A stretch of DNA of 64,000 bases from Pyxicephalus adspersus. Lineage: Eukaryota; Chordata; Amphibia; Anura; Pyxicephalidae. A program made the position numbers and the translations under genes. Below the pieces are notes generated by a model. The model was not told the DNA's origin and ran no database searches. It was given only the letters and a program-made list of their open reading frames with translations. This document shows positions 50,767-63,908 of this stretch, piece after piece. The stretch's first letter is position 1. Every line of letters begins with the position of its first letter. Location of the stretch: NCBI RefSeq assembly GCF_032062135.1, contig NC_092862.1, positions 93,947,028 through 94,011,027 on the forward strand, given 5' to 3'.

Positions 50767-51184
50767 TGAAACTGTTTCCTTTAAAGGTGAACTCAACAGC
50801 AGAATTATCCTAAGAACCTGATTGAAGGTTTTATCATAGCCCGTGACTGGACAGGTAAAATGAAGCTGCAGAGTTCATGTCTTTCTCATTCTGCTTTCCC
50901 CTGCTATGAGCATGTTCCTTGTTAGCACATGAGTAGGGATGAGGTTTGACACAAATCCTGTGGGAGGAAGCAGAGTTAGCATGTCTTATCTTTCAGCCAC
51001 AATCTGCCTGCAATGCAATGAATAGGACTGAGACTCAATAATGATGTTACTGGGTCTAAAATAACGTAGATATGTATGTAATGAAAACCGAAAGGTAATA
51101 TTGAAAATTGGAATTAATATGTTCATAACTGATGATGGTACAGAGGGAAGACAAAATATATGCAGATAGAAGATAAAGCATTAT

Positions 51185-51462
51185 CGTACATACATGTTAG
51201 CACTTTTTTAAACTAAACATTCCCTTGCTCTTCTGATTCAGACATCTTTTTCTGGTTGTCTTTGGAGTTCGGAATGTTTTTAGGTATCTTGATTGCCCAG
51301 GCCTGAATGACACAAGCACATGGGAGTTCATTCATTCACAGCTTAGCTAGGATCAGACACTAAACTGCAAAGTGCAGCTCAATGTTCATTACAAAGACTA
51401 CAAACCGGTAGATAAGTTTGTTCTATTGCAGAAAGGACATTGCTTGTCCCTTTTGCGATTCT
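51185..51462. mobile_element. Diverged copy of the GCAGAAGGGACA MITE
   Basis: GGGAGTTCATTCATTCACAG, AAACCGGTAGATAAGTTTG and TATTGCAGAAAGGACATTGC follow the order of 49360-49500. The left terminus is not clear. Confidence 0.5.
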
Positions 51463-51649
51463 GACACTCATAATATTTTCATTTTTATATTCTGGAATAT
51501 GTCAAAATACAAGCTTTATCATCAGCAGTGTAGTTGTAAAAATAGAAGAGGTGGCATGGTACCATCCATGGTGAGCATGCATGCGTATCACACTCCTGCA
51601 TATGTGTCACTCAAAGGAGAAGAAACTTCCCCCAGAGTAATGTCATGAT

Positions 51650-51950
51650 ACTAGAACCCACCCACTCTCTCATTGCAGGTCTGAGCCTGGGAGATTGGGC
51701 AGGTTGTGTTCAGAGAGACAACCCGCCCACTGCCCCGAGCCTGCAACTCCACACAGGAATAATTGTCCGCGGCTCTGACCGGTGCACCCCCCCCCTGACC
51801 CCAGGGGGGTGCAGATGAGCCAGAGCCCCGACCACCAAAGAATGCTTTGCAAAATAAGAATGGTCAGGCGTGTCTATTCCTAAAAAAATGTGAGGGCACG
51901 GTTTCCCACCCGTGCCCGCCCTACTACACCCCTGTTTATTATCCTGCAGC
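51650..51950. mobile_element. GC-rich hAT-like MITE (GTGGTC family), copy 3
   Basis: ACCCGCCCACTGCCCCGAG, GGCTCTGACCGGTGCACC and GACCACCAAAGAATG share blocks with 2597-2880. The ends are rearranged and no target duplication is seen. Confidence 0.45.
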
Positions 51951-54900
51951 AGGATCATCTAATAAACTATCAATGCAGTTGCCAATGTCTTTCTGAATTC
52001 CCCTTTTTTGTAAACTTTAGCTAGTGTTTCAATACCACAAGGTGTTTTGAATAAGCTGTTTTCAAAACCACAATTCTGATATGGACCATAAAGAATGTTT
52101 TTAGCAGACTCTTGCATCCTGAATTGAAATAAAAAAGTGTGTTTTTTTCAGTAAGTGTTGTGTAATCCAGTTTTCATATTTCCATTCAAATAGTGACAAT
52201 ATGATATATTTAAACTTTGTCAGCTGTGACAATAGGAAGGGCAAGGTCTTTAAGGGGAAGTATTTTTCTCTATGCTTTTTTTCACATATGAGAGAAGTAT
52301 TCTGGGTTGTTCAGTGCAATTATTTCATTCATGTTTGATATTGATCCAGGCCAGCTTTTGCTTGTCACAGATGTTTGGTTCTGATCAATGCCTAGTTCTG
52401 ATTTTATTGGCCTTTAAATACTACTAGATCTGTGAGCAGAACATTTTAGGGTAGGCTAGTAGCAAAGCTCTTGTGCACAAAATGGTACCTGTGAGATTTG
52501 CAAAGACTGTATGAGTAAAGTTTGCAGGAAACAGCAAACTTTGCAGGAAACAGCTGGCTGTGTCTGACCCACCAGCAGAATGTGAGGTATCTGAAATGGT
52601 TTAGTTATTGCCTAATCAGCTAGGGTTTATTTTGTTTTTGTTTTGCAACCTTTTGAAATAAAGCTGTTGTTTGCTTATACATCCTTAACCTGTGTGAGCA
52701 TACCTTTAGAATGGTGATCCCATGTGAGTGGTTTGCCATATTGCTTATTTCCAACAATCCTTCAGAAAAATCTGTGGGAGGTGTCAGTGCAAAATTGTGG
52801 CCTTTCAGAGGGATTACTGGGCAAGATATTACCAAACAAATAGCATAAGCAACACTTTTAGATAAAAAAAAGTCTTGTTTGTCTTGTGTGTCAGTTTGCA
52901 TCCATAAAAATAAAACATTCATTATATGTATGGACGTAGCCATCTTGTGTTTGGCACTATTGACATTGCCATCCACTCCTGACCTTTATCTCTGTCCACT
53001 CCCCAACATTAGCTGGTCAAGCTCCCAGCCCAATCAAGAAGACAGTGTTGTGTTTTTTTGATTGGTTTTATGGCAATTCTGTCAAATATTATTTTTCATG
53101 TAACATCCAGGGGCAGTTTGCTGCCTCTATAGACTTGATTTGCTACTTTTTTAAACACTAACATTTGCAATGAGTTTCAGGGAGACTCTGGGGGTAGGGA
53201 CACAAGAAGCAAGATGTGCTGAAATAAGGTAGGGAACTTCAATTTTGAAGGAAAAAATACTGCTAATTGAATCAAACTTGAGCCTATGATACACATAAGC
53301 CCACGTTTTATACTTGCGTTCAAGTACCCTTTAATGACACCATTGGAGCTTGAGCTATGGTGGTTCCTATTAGGTTGGCTGTTTGATTATATTAAAGGCA
53401 GTGGTGTTGCTGGTTAATGCAGTGTTCATCGAGAGGTTGCTAATGGGGAGCAATGAGCAATTAGTACCTCTCAGGTCAGTTTAACGTATGCAAAATGATA
53501 TTTTTGGCTATCTGTAAGGGTGACATTCTTCCTACTGACCACCACACTAATAGTAATTATAGCAGGGGTTCCTTGAAGACCTGAAAGGTATTTCAAAGAT
53601 TCCTTCATTCAGGTTGAGAAACACTATTTTGTAGTAATTGGTAATGTTTAAATAAGCCAAATATAAAGGCCATGAGTTGAGTCTGTTTATTTACCTAGTT
53701 AAGTTATTTTTTGATAATAATGCTGGTTATAACCCCATGCAACATGTCATTAAAATGTATTTCTTGGACTTTTGCCATCATATTTCAAAATTAGAAAGGT
53801 GGTACCAAATCAAGTGCCCTCCATACTATGCCATCTGACCACTTCTTGATCTCTAAGACAAATGTTCCTAAGAGAAAATTTAACACTAAATCAAAAAAAC
53901 TTACTTTTTTTGGTAACACTTTTTGCTTTAATTTGCTTTCATATATTGTCTTAAATAATATATTATATTAAAATGATTCAGAATAAAATAAATATATGAT
54001 TCATCAATTTTTGTTCCCTATTCATTCTCCTTCTAATCACATGCAAAAAAAAATAATTTATTTGTTTATATAGAGAAAATAAAATAAGGAAAATGGAGAT
54101 CCCTGTAAATCCCAGCAGGAGTAAACATAGCTCTCTAATATTCACATTTAACGTAATACCTTACTTAAGTACTAGACTGTTTTCTCCCAGGAGATGTCAC
54201 TGGAGATTGATATATATATGGTATAATATCTCATATAGGTAGAGTTTAGTTAGAGTATGATGCCTTTGTAGATACTGATTCTAAGAGCTGGCTTTGAATT
54301 CACTGATTGGGATACTTGGCATTCACCCAACTACCACCCATTGTAAAGCACTTGCAGGCAATAGTGAAAGAAAAGCCTAACTGACCACTGAAAGACACAA
54401 TTGTTCCCTTCGTAAGCAAGAGAGGTATATGCAGCCCATTATTTTGTCAGAGGGAAAAAAAGATTGCTCTATTACCTTAATTAGGGGAACAGATTATCTA
54501 AGCCCTTCTGACAGAAGGTGAAATGTAAGAAGAGGCAATACCAGTTCTTAGAAACTTCAAGAAGGGTTTTTGTAGGAATGAAAACCAGGAATAAGTTCTA
54601 TTTAAACTATATACTTACTTTCATATTCTATTATCTGAAATTGGTAAATTTATAAACTCTTATAGCATTACTAGAAACCTTTTTAAAGATGAGCTAGAGA
54701 TTATTTGGAAAGGAAACCTTCCATACAGTTATATACATTTTATTTGAATGGCTGGTTATTGCTAAAAACAATTTCAGTTTCTACAGTTTTATTTTCTATA
54801 TGATCCAGATATCAAATGATCCTCACATTTGTTAAACCTTTATACACTTTTTATATTAGAAGAGTGATTACAGCATTAGGTACAGTTTAGTTATGTTTAA

Positions 54901-55640
54901 AATGTTGTTAAAGGAAAAGTTCACATTTTTGCTGATACCTTTATTGTTTGTACAATAGTTTCTGTATCTGATATTATATTGCATGTTAAGGATTCCCCAG
55001 ATTTTTAAAGAATAACTTTAATAAAAGCAGACATGTTGCCTAGTGACATTTCTTTTTGCAGCACAACCTTGCAACATATATTTTTAGGAAAGAAAATATG
55101 TCCCAATAGAAAAAGTATTTTTTTCAGTAATTCAAAGTTATAAGAAGTCTGGAAAACCTATTTGTAATGTCATGTGCCAAATTTTGAGTTCATTGCAAAG
55201 CCATTGAACATATTTGTAGCTAAATTCCTGGGGGCAAGAAGGGAGTCAGGGGACCTATGGAAACATACTATATATAATTCAAATGAAAAATATGTTTTCA
55301 AATTGGTGGTTGTGGTGGTGTTTAATTTGAATTGGAATATCTAAAAATATTATCTAATAATATCTAATACTTTTATCAACAGAAGGCTTTTGTCCTCAAT
55401 AAATTAGAAACATCCCTTTTTCCTGGACTGAGTTTTTTCCTAATTCTTTTGCACACATATCAACATGCATAAAACTGCCAATATTTTGCACCACTGTTTC
55501 TCAAACCTAATTTTACAGTAACAAGTAGAATAAAATTTGACGCAATCCCTTTTTCATTGTACAATATAAAAGCTAAGATTGTATCTAATAAATAAATAAT
55601 ATATAATATATATTGTGTAAAAATTAAGTTTTAATTTGCG
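51951..55640. other. Gene-poor DNA, nothing recognised
   Basis: AT-rich sequence without exon, RNA gene or repeat terminus that I can support. A 20-bp duplication (TTTGCAGGAAACAGC) lies near 52517-52553. The stretch 54050-54720 is another low-repeat segment. Confidence 0.4.
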
Positions 55641-55739
55641 ACCCAATAACTAAAGAGGATGTTTTGCAGCGTATAAGTTTAGAGTTAACCAAGGGTGTAT
55701 CCCTAGAAATATTTTGTGCTCAACTATGTTCCTTATGGT

Positions 55740-55860
55740 CCCCAGCCATCTGACAGGTGGGCTGTGGCACTGGTCCGTGAACCTCCCAGCAGGGTCAGGA
55801 GAAGGACCCCGCTTGGGGGGTGCACCGGCAAGGGCTGCGGACTGCATTGGTAGGCTAAGT
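55740..55860. mobile_element. hAT-like MITE (GTGGTC family), copy 4, fragment
   Basis: CTGGTCCGTGAACCTCCC, AGCAGGGTCAGGAGAAGGAC and GGTGCACCGG match the block at 2597-2880. About 120 bp remain. Confidence 0.5.
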
Positions 55861-56073
55861 TGTGTCTCTTTTATTCTTTTACTAATTCTACTTTAACTAT
55901 TTTTTTTTCAAATATATAATACATAAAAAAGCAGATACCACTTAAAGGCATTCCAAACATATTGTTTAAATAGTTTGTGTAATAACTTGTTACAAAGTTG
56001 CAGCAAGCAAGTTCCCTTATATTACACAATACAATAGGTTTCCATAAAAAAAAAATTCTGAGTATAAGACAAT

Positions 56074-56297
56074 GGGCCTGATTTATTAAAGTTCTCTAAG
56101 GCTGGAGAGGATACACTTTCATCAATGAAGCTGGGTGATCCATCAAACCTGGTATGGATCTGGTCCAGGGTTTAAAACATTTGCTAGCAATAGCAAATGA
56201 TGTTGAAGAAATCCATTCCAGATTTTCTGGATCAACCAGCTTCACTGATGATAGTGTATCCTCTCCAGCCTTGGAGAGCTTTAATAAATGAGGTCCA
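56074..56297. mobile_element. Fold-back MITE (GGGCCTGATTTA family), full-length
   Basis: The left end GGGCCTGATTTATTAAAG and the inverted right end CTTTAATAAATGAGGTCC bound 224 bp. The arms pair over about 70 bp on each side (GGCTGGAGAGGATACACTTT against its inverse near 56250; AAGCTGGGTGATCCA against TGGATCAACCAGCTT). CAATG lies next to each end (56070-56074 and 56295-56299) and may be the target duplication. This copy defines the family. Confidence 0.75.
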
Positions 56298-59200
56298 ATG
56301 AGCAAAAGTGTCACATTTTAAAGAATATTGCTAACTGCCTTCAGGCAAAAACCTATTGTTGAGTAAAATATTGGAACCATTATTCCAGAGCAAATTAAAC
56401 CCCCTACCAACTTTAGGAACACTAGCGTCCAGTGACATTATCATGTTTTTAAATAACTAAAAAAGTTACCTGACCATAGACAAAAATTAATTTCTCAATT
56501 GCTCATTCTTAGTCACTGAAACAGAAGGTAAAGTGTAGTGAACAACTTTCTAGGGAGGGAATTCACCTTAAGTTATACAGACATTTGTAGATAATTGTCT
56601 GAGAATCTAGCTTGTATACAGTGATCCCCCAACATCATTTACCAATCCGCTGGGGACAACATTCTGATTTCCCAGGGGGAAGGACTCAGCAGAATGCTTT
56701 TCATTCATCCTCCCCACTCTCCTCTCCATTGAACTTAGCAGTACTACGTATACCATGTTCGTTTAATCCAGTGCCACTGGCATTGTTTTCAGTGACTGAC
56801 GCATGTACATAACTTTGTATAGTTTTATTATTACTTCCTTTGCATCTCTGGGACAGGAATTAAGGGGAAATTAGAAAAAAAATGAAAAGAAAACATGTAG
56901 GTGTTTTAACCCTTTAATATACTATATAAAAAAAATGCATACACTTTGAAAAAAAATATTAAATTGTTGGATATGCTGGTAGATAACACATGCATATTCA
57001 GATCAAGCTATCTTATAGAAACTCAGTTCAGTGCCCAGCACCCATGTTAAGTGGACAATTGAGTTTTATCTTAAAAAAATCTATTTTCAGCCTGACTTCA
57101 GCTTTTTGCAAAATTAAAAATTACACAGACACTTTTAGTGTCACCAGTTGCTGCTGCAATAGGCAGGGTCAACTAATGACCATTGGTGATTTTGCTCATG
57201 TATGTATGTTGCAGTGACTCTGCATGGGCTCTGAGCAGCAGAATCTGTTCAGTAAAGCATTCAAAAAGTCTCAAGAAGTTTTCTATAATGAAACAATCAT
57301 TTATTTATTGTGTATATTTTATTAGATTATTATTACATTTTACTGAACCCTATTAAATGCAGTTATGTTACAATTCTTTTTTAACAAGTCTTTTTGGTTA
57401 CTTCTTCCAAGATTTTGGTTTCTTTTTTATATTTTATCAGTCATATCACATTATACATTTCTTCACCAGATGTAGACAAAGAACTTTTGTAGCAATTTTT
57501 GCTTTAGAAAAATCTGGATTCTTTGGACCTCATTTAGCTTCCAGGGCAACAGTGTCACCAACTTCAGTGAAAATATTATCTGGTATATAACAGAAGATTT
57601 TTTTCTCCTTTTAGTACAACATGTTCATTTTTAGGGGTGAGTAAAAATATTGAACATGAATCAGTGCTTAACAATGATAGAACTTATGCTTTTAGGGTCT
57701 CACTCATCATGTCTGAACAATTTTGTCTCCTCCTTTCTGCTTACTGACCTCTTTTTCTTATATCTTATCTCTTTCAAGGTAGATCATTATCTCCTCTGTT
57801 GGATTTAGATATATTCTATTCCCTTTTTTTTTTCTTCCATGTGCAGCCCTTTTGCCCTTTTGTCGGCTTCTGTACTCTCTTCTGGTCAGGTTGTGCAAAC
57901 CTTCGATTCTCAACTGGACATTTGCTATAGCTTAGTTGTTTGTTGCACATCAGTCCACTAATGTTTCCGATTTTACCCTAAATTACGAAAACAATAACAT
58001 TTTTACAGCTTTTTGATTTTCAAAAATGTGTGCTGAGCTATTCTTTTTTTATTTTATGTACACATTATATTGTTCATGTAATATTGAATTCTTTTTTGGT
58101 TTTCAGTTCATTATTATACTTTTTATGCTTGGTATATATTTTCAGTTTCTTTGGGGATCATATGATAGGTTTGGAATGTAAGCATATACACACTTATGCA
58201 ACAATGCTTTATAATTTATGTACTTGAACACTTGCCTAAATAGGTAAGTCTTTGTGATTTAAAAGGCTTACATGTAATCAGACACATTGATGGTTAAATT
58301 TATATTTTTTCCCTCTGAATTAGCTTAATTTCACCTTTCTTTGTGGAAAAAGTAAGGCTCACACTATTGCACTTCACTCTTTGTTAAAGTTCAAAATAAA
58401 GGACTATATAGGAAGAGCATTATTGTTTTTCCATAAAGATGGGAAACTTCTCAGTGGCCTTGAGTTCAAAGGTAATCAGGACAACTGGAAAGGGGAGGGT
58501 TGTGTTAAAGGGGATGGAAACAGGATAGCAAAAAAGCAAAAAAGAACTCTTGACTTCTACCTCTAGATATTTAAGTCTGGAGAGTTCTGAAGCCACTGAA
58601 TGACTACTCGGGAAGAATGAAAGGTACCTTTCCAATTAAAACTAATAGAGGGATAACTTCAGACACACAAAGGGGAAGAAAAGACACTTACAAGTCATGG
58701 TGAGTTCAAAAGGAAAGAATTAAGACAAACGCACAAAGCATCATGGGAAGTATTATTCAAGTCACCCTGCCAGACAGCCTGATTAGCAGAAGTTCCAAGT
58801 CAGCTTGATCACCAGGGAGTCTTCAAGATAAAATAATTTCCCCTGCCTGGAGAAATCTTCCTGTTCAGAACAAATGTCTCCCTGTAGACTAAAAACTGTG
58901 GAAATTAAAAAGCAAGAAAGTGAGGGTGGCATGCTGTTCATCAATAGGATAAAAATTTCATTAGCAGCTTAAGGTTGTGCCATCGTTCTCTGGGTGAATA
59001 AGCATGGCTATTTAGTACTGGAATTTGCTAATTATTATTTACAGAAAAAACAGTTATGTAGATAATGTAGACGTTCATGTCAGTAACGCAATTAAATATC
59101 TGAGAACTGACCATTCTTGCCAAAACCACAAAATACAGTCCTAACTAAACAATTTCATTTAGGAATACTGATATTTTATTTGCACTGTATTACCCCTGGG

Positions 59201-59333
59201 GAAATTCTTCTCATTTTCTATGTGGTCACAAGGACAGTAAGTGGGGGAACTATATACTGTATGTATATATATATATATTTAACTTTAAAGATAAATACAT
59301 ACAATACAAGTGAATCTGTTATGTGTGCTGCAA
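56298..59333. other. Gene-poor DNA, nothing recognised
   Basis: AT-rich sequence with short frames lacking motifs. I see no splice-bounded exon. Confidence 0.4.
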
Positions 59334-59343
59334 TTATTATTAA

Positions 59344-59379
<36 letters not shown>

Positions 59380-59520
59380 AAAACAGGATTTATATAGCGC
59401 CAACATATTAAGCAGCGCTGTACAATAAATAGGGGTTGCAAATGACAGACTAATACAGACAGTGATACAGGAGGAGAGGACCCTGCCCCGAAGAGCTTAC
59501 AATCTAGTAGATGGGGGAAT
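59334..59520 (-). mobile_element. L2 3' end with (TTA)n tail (minus strand)
   Basis: The (TTA)n run (59334-59378) is the reverse complement of the L2 tail. It continues as ACAGGATTTATATAGCGCC, AACATATTAAGCAGCGCTG and GTGATACAGGAGGAGAGGAC, matching 10851-10990 of the longer copy. The microsatellite is thus part of the LINE rather than independent. Confidence 0.8.
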
Positions 59521-59814
59521 TTATCATGGTATTGAAGAGCAGACTGGGCGGTATTTTACTGTGGCATTTATCAGCCATAGCCACCTACTGTCAAATATTA
59601 GGTGTCTGGGAGTAGTATAGTCTGTCACAGCTAGACGTTTGCAGGCATTTGTAAGTGGCTGCAGAGTGTTTTTTTTTTTCTTTTTTTGAATTTCAACCTC
59701 CTTGCATAGGCTTATGTTGCATAGGTGGTTCCAATTTACATCTCTGCAGGTAAAGTTTCATGTTGCATGTAGTGCATGAAAAAAAATATGTGTAAATCCT
59801 GCTGCTACCGACTA

Positions 59815-60075
59815 CCCAGAGGAAGAGATAGGGAGGAGCATGGCGTGCCACTGCCCAAGGGCCTCTGGCCCTCTTCAGTCAACAGGACCCCCACAGCCAG
59901 GTCTAGCCCTACAGCAATAATTGCAATGCACAGGGAGTGACAGGCAGGCCACCATTTGTGGCCCCTCTCCCCCCCTCAGCAGACCTGGGAGATGATCTCT
60001 GAGTGGAGTTCGGGCCTGTCCAAGTCATTTCTGCACAGGAACCCACTGTTGGTTGCGTCCGCCACTACTACCACC
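59815..60075. repeat. GC-rich dispersed repeat, family uncertain
   Basis: GGAGCATGGCGTGCCACTGC, then GGCCTCTGGCCCTCTTCAG and GGGAGTGACAGGCAGGCC form a GC-rich island of repeat-like character in AT-rich flanks. I suspect a hAT-type non-autonomous element, but no termini were found. Confidence 0.35.
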
Positions 60076-60679
60076 TGGATTAAAAAATAGATAACAGACC
60101 AATTTATTTCAACGGTAACCACTCACTTGCAAATACCATCTGAATACGCCCTTTTTTAAATCTTTGCAGAAATCTGTATGGACACTGAAATTAAAGAAAA
60201 CCAACCCAGACTATTTGATGCCTATGTACTGCACTTAACTGTTTAACCTGTCCCTACCACCACCACTGTGCTTTCATCCTCTAAACACTAAGTGACTACT
60301 GAGTCGTGTAGTGATGTGGGGGTTAGGAATAAAACCTCAGCACACAACAGGGGTATAATGAATTTGCATTATCAGGATTGTTAAGTGCCTAATAGTCTAA
60401 TAGTCAAGACCCTGACCGCCCTGAGAAATTATAGGAGCTCTGATACAGATGTGAGAGGTCTCTGGAAACTACCTGTCTGGGTTCACCTAAATAGGATTGA
60501 AGCCTCAAAATGCCGGTGTTGTGGACTGGGTATATTTACTAAATGCTACCTATTTTGAAATGAGAAAGCAATCCAATAATAACTGTACTGACACAGAGGG
60601 ATTTAAAGGAGAAAATAGTAAATCAGTGGCATATGCTGCTACCTTATATGAAACCCATTGAATAGTGACTCCATGAATA

Positions 60680-61780
60680 TTAGGATGTGATAAAAAAGAG
60701 CACAATCAGGAGTGATACTAAATTCCCTTGCTGTGTGCCTTTAGTAATGGAAAAATAGCAAAATGTGGGACTATTCACCTGTACTGATGCAGAAGGGCAA
60801 GAGTATACTGATCTAATCCAAGAAATCATGCTATTGCCTAAACTCATGCAACAGAGTGTGAGGTCCATGAAATTCCAGTACACACAATCACAAGAGGCTA
60901 CAAAAATAGGCTAAATTAATCAGATTTGTCATCCTTATGACATTCAGTCTTTCTTCCCTAGATGATATGAAGCTGACTTGATCAAGGTGTAATATCAAGT
61001 GGGGGACCAGGATATTAGCTAAGGTTTTCATGAATAATTTTAAATCTTTATTCAAAAGGAAAAAAGGACGATAACTCTGACAGAAAGTTGGATCTTTACC
61101 CTCATTTAACCATGACCATTATAAAGGCACAATAGGAGTCTGTTGGAAGCTGTGGGTGTGTAGTGAGAAAATTAAATGCAGAGAGGAAATACATGTTCAA
61201 ATTAGGAAGAAAGGTTTTATAATAAGGGAGAGTAAAACCATCTGGATCCAGGGATTTGCCTGTTTGTGTCTCCTTAATAGCCCTGGACAGCTGTTCTAAG
61301 GTAATGGGGGACACCAGTGCTTCCCTCGCCACATAAATGAGTTGTGGGATGTTAGAGGAATGAAGATATTTAAAGATTTTCTTGCGCAAAATGTCTCAAC
61401 GATGTCTTTAGCAGTGTAATGTTTTATTCTCTGGGGGCTGTCTATCTGGGAATATATGTCCATTCTCTTTTCTGTCATAAGGCTTGCACTAGAAGGTGAC
61501 TAGTCCTATTTCTAAATTCCTAAAAGATTGATAGACAATGAAATAAAGTGGCCTTTTTCTCTGTATAGTAGTAAGGACCACACTTTTTCCCTAGTCTGTT
61601 TATTGTGAGTCTCCAGGTGTTGGATCCCTTCCAACAAATCATTTACCTTGGCCAAGCCTTTTTCTTTAATGTAAAACTATATGATAAGACGTTTGATGTA
61701 GATTTTATGGGCCTCCCAGATCAAGAGCAAATTACTATTGGCAGTGACATTAATGAAAAAAAAAATAGTCAAGTTACCAA
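60680..61780 (-). mobile_element. L1/Tx1-like LINE ORF2 fragment
   Basis: Minus-strand blocks appear in family order across frame breaks. They are LLLIWEAHKIYIKRLII (near 61730), IQHLETHNKQTREKVWSLL (61620-61560), ITLEQLSRAIKETQTGKSLD then PDGFTLPYYKTFLPNL (61310-61215), SYRPFFLLNKDLKLF with ILVPHLILHLDQVSFI (61080-60970), and FSITKGTQQGNLVSLLIVLF (60750-60690). These are the linker and reverse-transcriptase regions of L1-type ORF2. The catalytic YxDD region is not found, and the element is broken. A plus-strand stretch at 60490-60530 (EASKCRCCGLG) may be a displaced zinc-knuckle piece of the same family. Confidence 0.75.
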
Positions 61781-63908
61781 TAAAGTTCAGATTAGAAAGA
61801 AGTCTTGAATGAAGGAGTCATTCAACTTCCAAAGAACTTGCAAAGAATGAGGGAAAATTTGGCCAATAGAGTTTTACAGAAATTGGTGCAAATTAAAAAA
61901 AATACGGAATCAAGTTCCAAAGTTCATGTTGGAAAGAAAAGTCTTAAATCAAAGAGTCATTCAATATCCTGTGCCAAGAACGAGGGAAATCTTAGCTAAT
62001 GGAGTAATTGGAGATATCGAAGGCACACCTGACCTGTGAATGGTAGGTATACTGTAGCTAAATGTAATTGGATGATTGTTCAGATGACAAAAAGTGATCT
62101 CCCATTCTGCCCACTGCACAACTCTTTAAAATTTGGGATTTGGGATTAAGAATTGGGATACTCACTCTCTCTGTTTTGGAATCAGTCACACAACTGTGAT
62201 ATACCTGTGGAAAGGAACAATGTCAAATATATTTAGACCTCTAAAATTAAGAGAGAGAATAATACCTTAGTAATAATGATAGCAACTCACTCTCAAATCA
62301 CTGAACCAAAGATTGGGAAGGGGGAAGATGTGTGTGAAAAGAGTTTATTTTCCAATTTTTAAACAATTTTAATAGGGAAAAATTTTGCAATAATTTTTTT
62401 ACTGTGATGTCCTGGCAGGTGCAGCATGCAAAAAAGTAAAAGCCATTGGTTTTGTGAACACTATTCATAAATGGATTGTGAGATATCCTATGGACTCAAC
62501 TCCCAGGACCTCTCTCCCTAAATGTCTATCTAAACTGTTGTATGGTGTCAGGCCCACAATTATCCCAATTTAACCTTCATTATCTACAGTGCAGAACAGT
62601 TTTTCCTATTTATTATTTCATTCAGAAATGTTAATAATAGCACACATGCAAAAATGATTTCTTTATCTCTAAATATTTCACTTAGGTTAGCTTTTAAAGC
62701 CCTAGTGGGCTAAGTCAAGTCATGGTATGTATGTATGTTTTTTCGCATGCCTTAGATATTGTAACAAGATCTTTCCACCATTGTTTCTGACTCAAACAAA
62801 ATACTAGCAAAAGAATGAAACCCCCATTCAGACCCCAAGTTGTTCAGACCTAGGAACTTAGGAATAGAAATAGGAGGCTGTTGGCTATGAAAAAACTGAA
62901 GTATACATTTTTGCATGGAGCGACTTTTTTGTGCTCAAGCAAACTATTCATTGAAATTTTTATGTAGAAACAGAGGTCTCCTTGTACAGTAGAATCCAAA
63001 GTATAGACAGCTGAGGTCTACTGTCTAGTAGTACAGTCTATAGTCTGCAAATGTGACATATTATTTCTCAAATAACTTGCCATTTAAGGCCATAATATGC
63101 CTTTACATTATATGTAGCTGCAGGCCTAAATAGAAGAAAGCCAGAAGATTAGTTAATAGGCCCCATTGTTTTCCTAATTACCTTTAAAACCTTACCTCAG
63201 CCATGGCCTCATTTCAAGGCTTGCAATATAAAACCTTTCCGGAAATTGACTCAGGTCTGGGGTCCTCTACTATACCTTCTGCTACATTTTCATAGGCTTC
63301 TCCTTTACAGTAATGCAAGCAAATAGCAACATAAAATATGGCTTTACTGTACTGAAACTGCTGTCAGCTGTTTTAGATGTTCATGGTGAAGCAAGGGGGA
63401 ATTTAAGTTCCAGCTGTGGAAAGGTGATATCGCATTACTAGATTGAACAGTTTTGTACAATGTTAGTATAAGTTGTGTAGTACAAAACAAAAAAAAACAT
63501 TGGCCACATGCATTTGTGTAACATCTGAACACTGCTGCAGATTGAAGTGTATCTAAACCCAAAGGAAAAAAAAATGTATGATGCAGTTTATTAGTCCTTT
63601 GTGTTATTAAGGCAATGCTTACTCACTTATTTATAACAGAGAGACTTGTTTCTGTAATCTTTAGAGAAAGAGTTACTGCAAATAGTGTTGGTGTTTGAAT
63701 GCGGGTTGTCCTATTATTCAACCCAAATGTGGCTGTTTGAATTCGGGTAGACCCGACCCGAAAAAAACAAGATTCTACTGCAAAAATTCAGGTAAAAATA
63801 TGTAAACAAATATAAATTAATGTTAAATTAATTTATTGAGTGTTTGTGTTTATTTCCCTTTTTTTTCTTTTTTTTTACAGGTTTTCCTACAATGACATGA
63901 TATATCTT
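61781..63908. other. Gene-poor DNA, nothing recognised
   Basis: 61800-61990 contains two imperfectly repeated segments (GAGTCATTCAA recurs near 61817 and 61954). CCCGACCCGAA near 63750 suggests another frog-type repeat. No exon is seen. Confidence 0.35.

Noticed and set aside
52620..52976. 118-codon minus-strand frame
   Set aside because: No domain resemblance, no splice evidence, in gene-poor AT-rich DNA.
59117..59428. Frames rich in isoleucine on both strands
   Set aside because: They translate the (TTA)n tail of an L2 copy.
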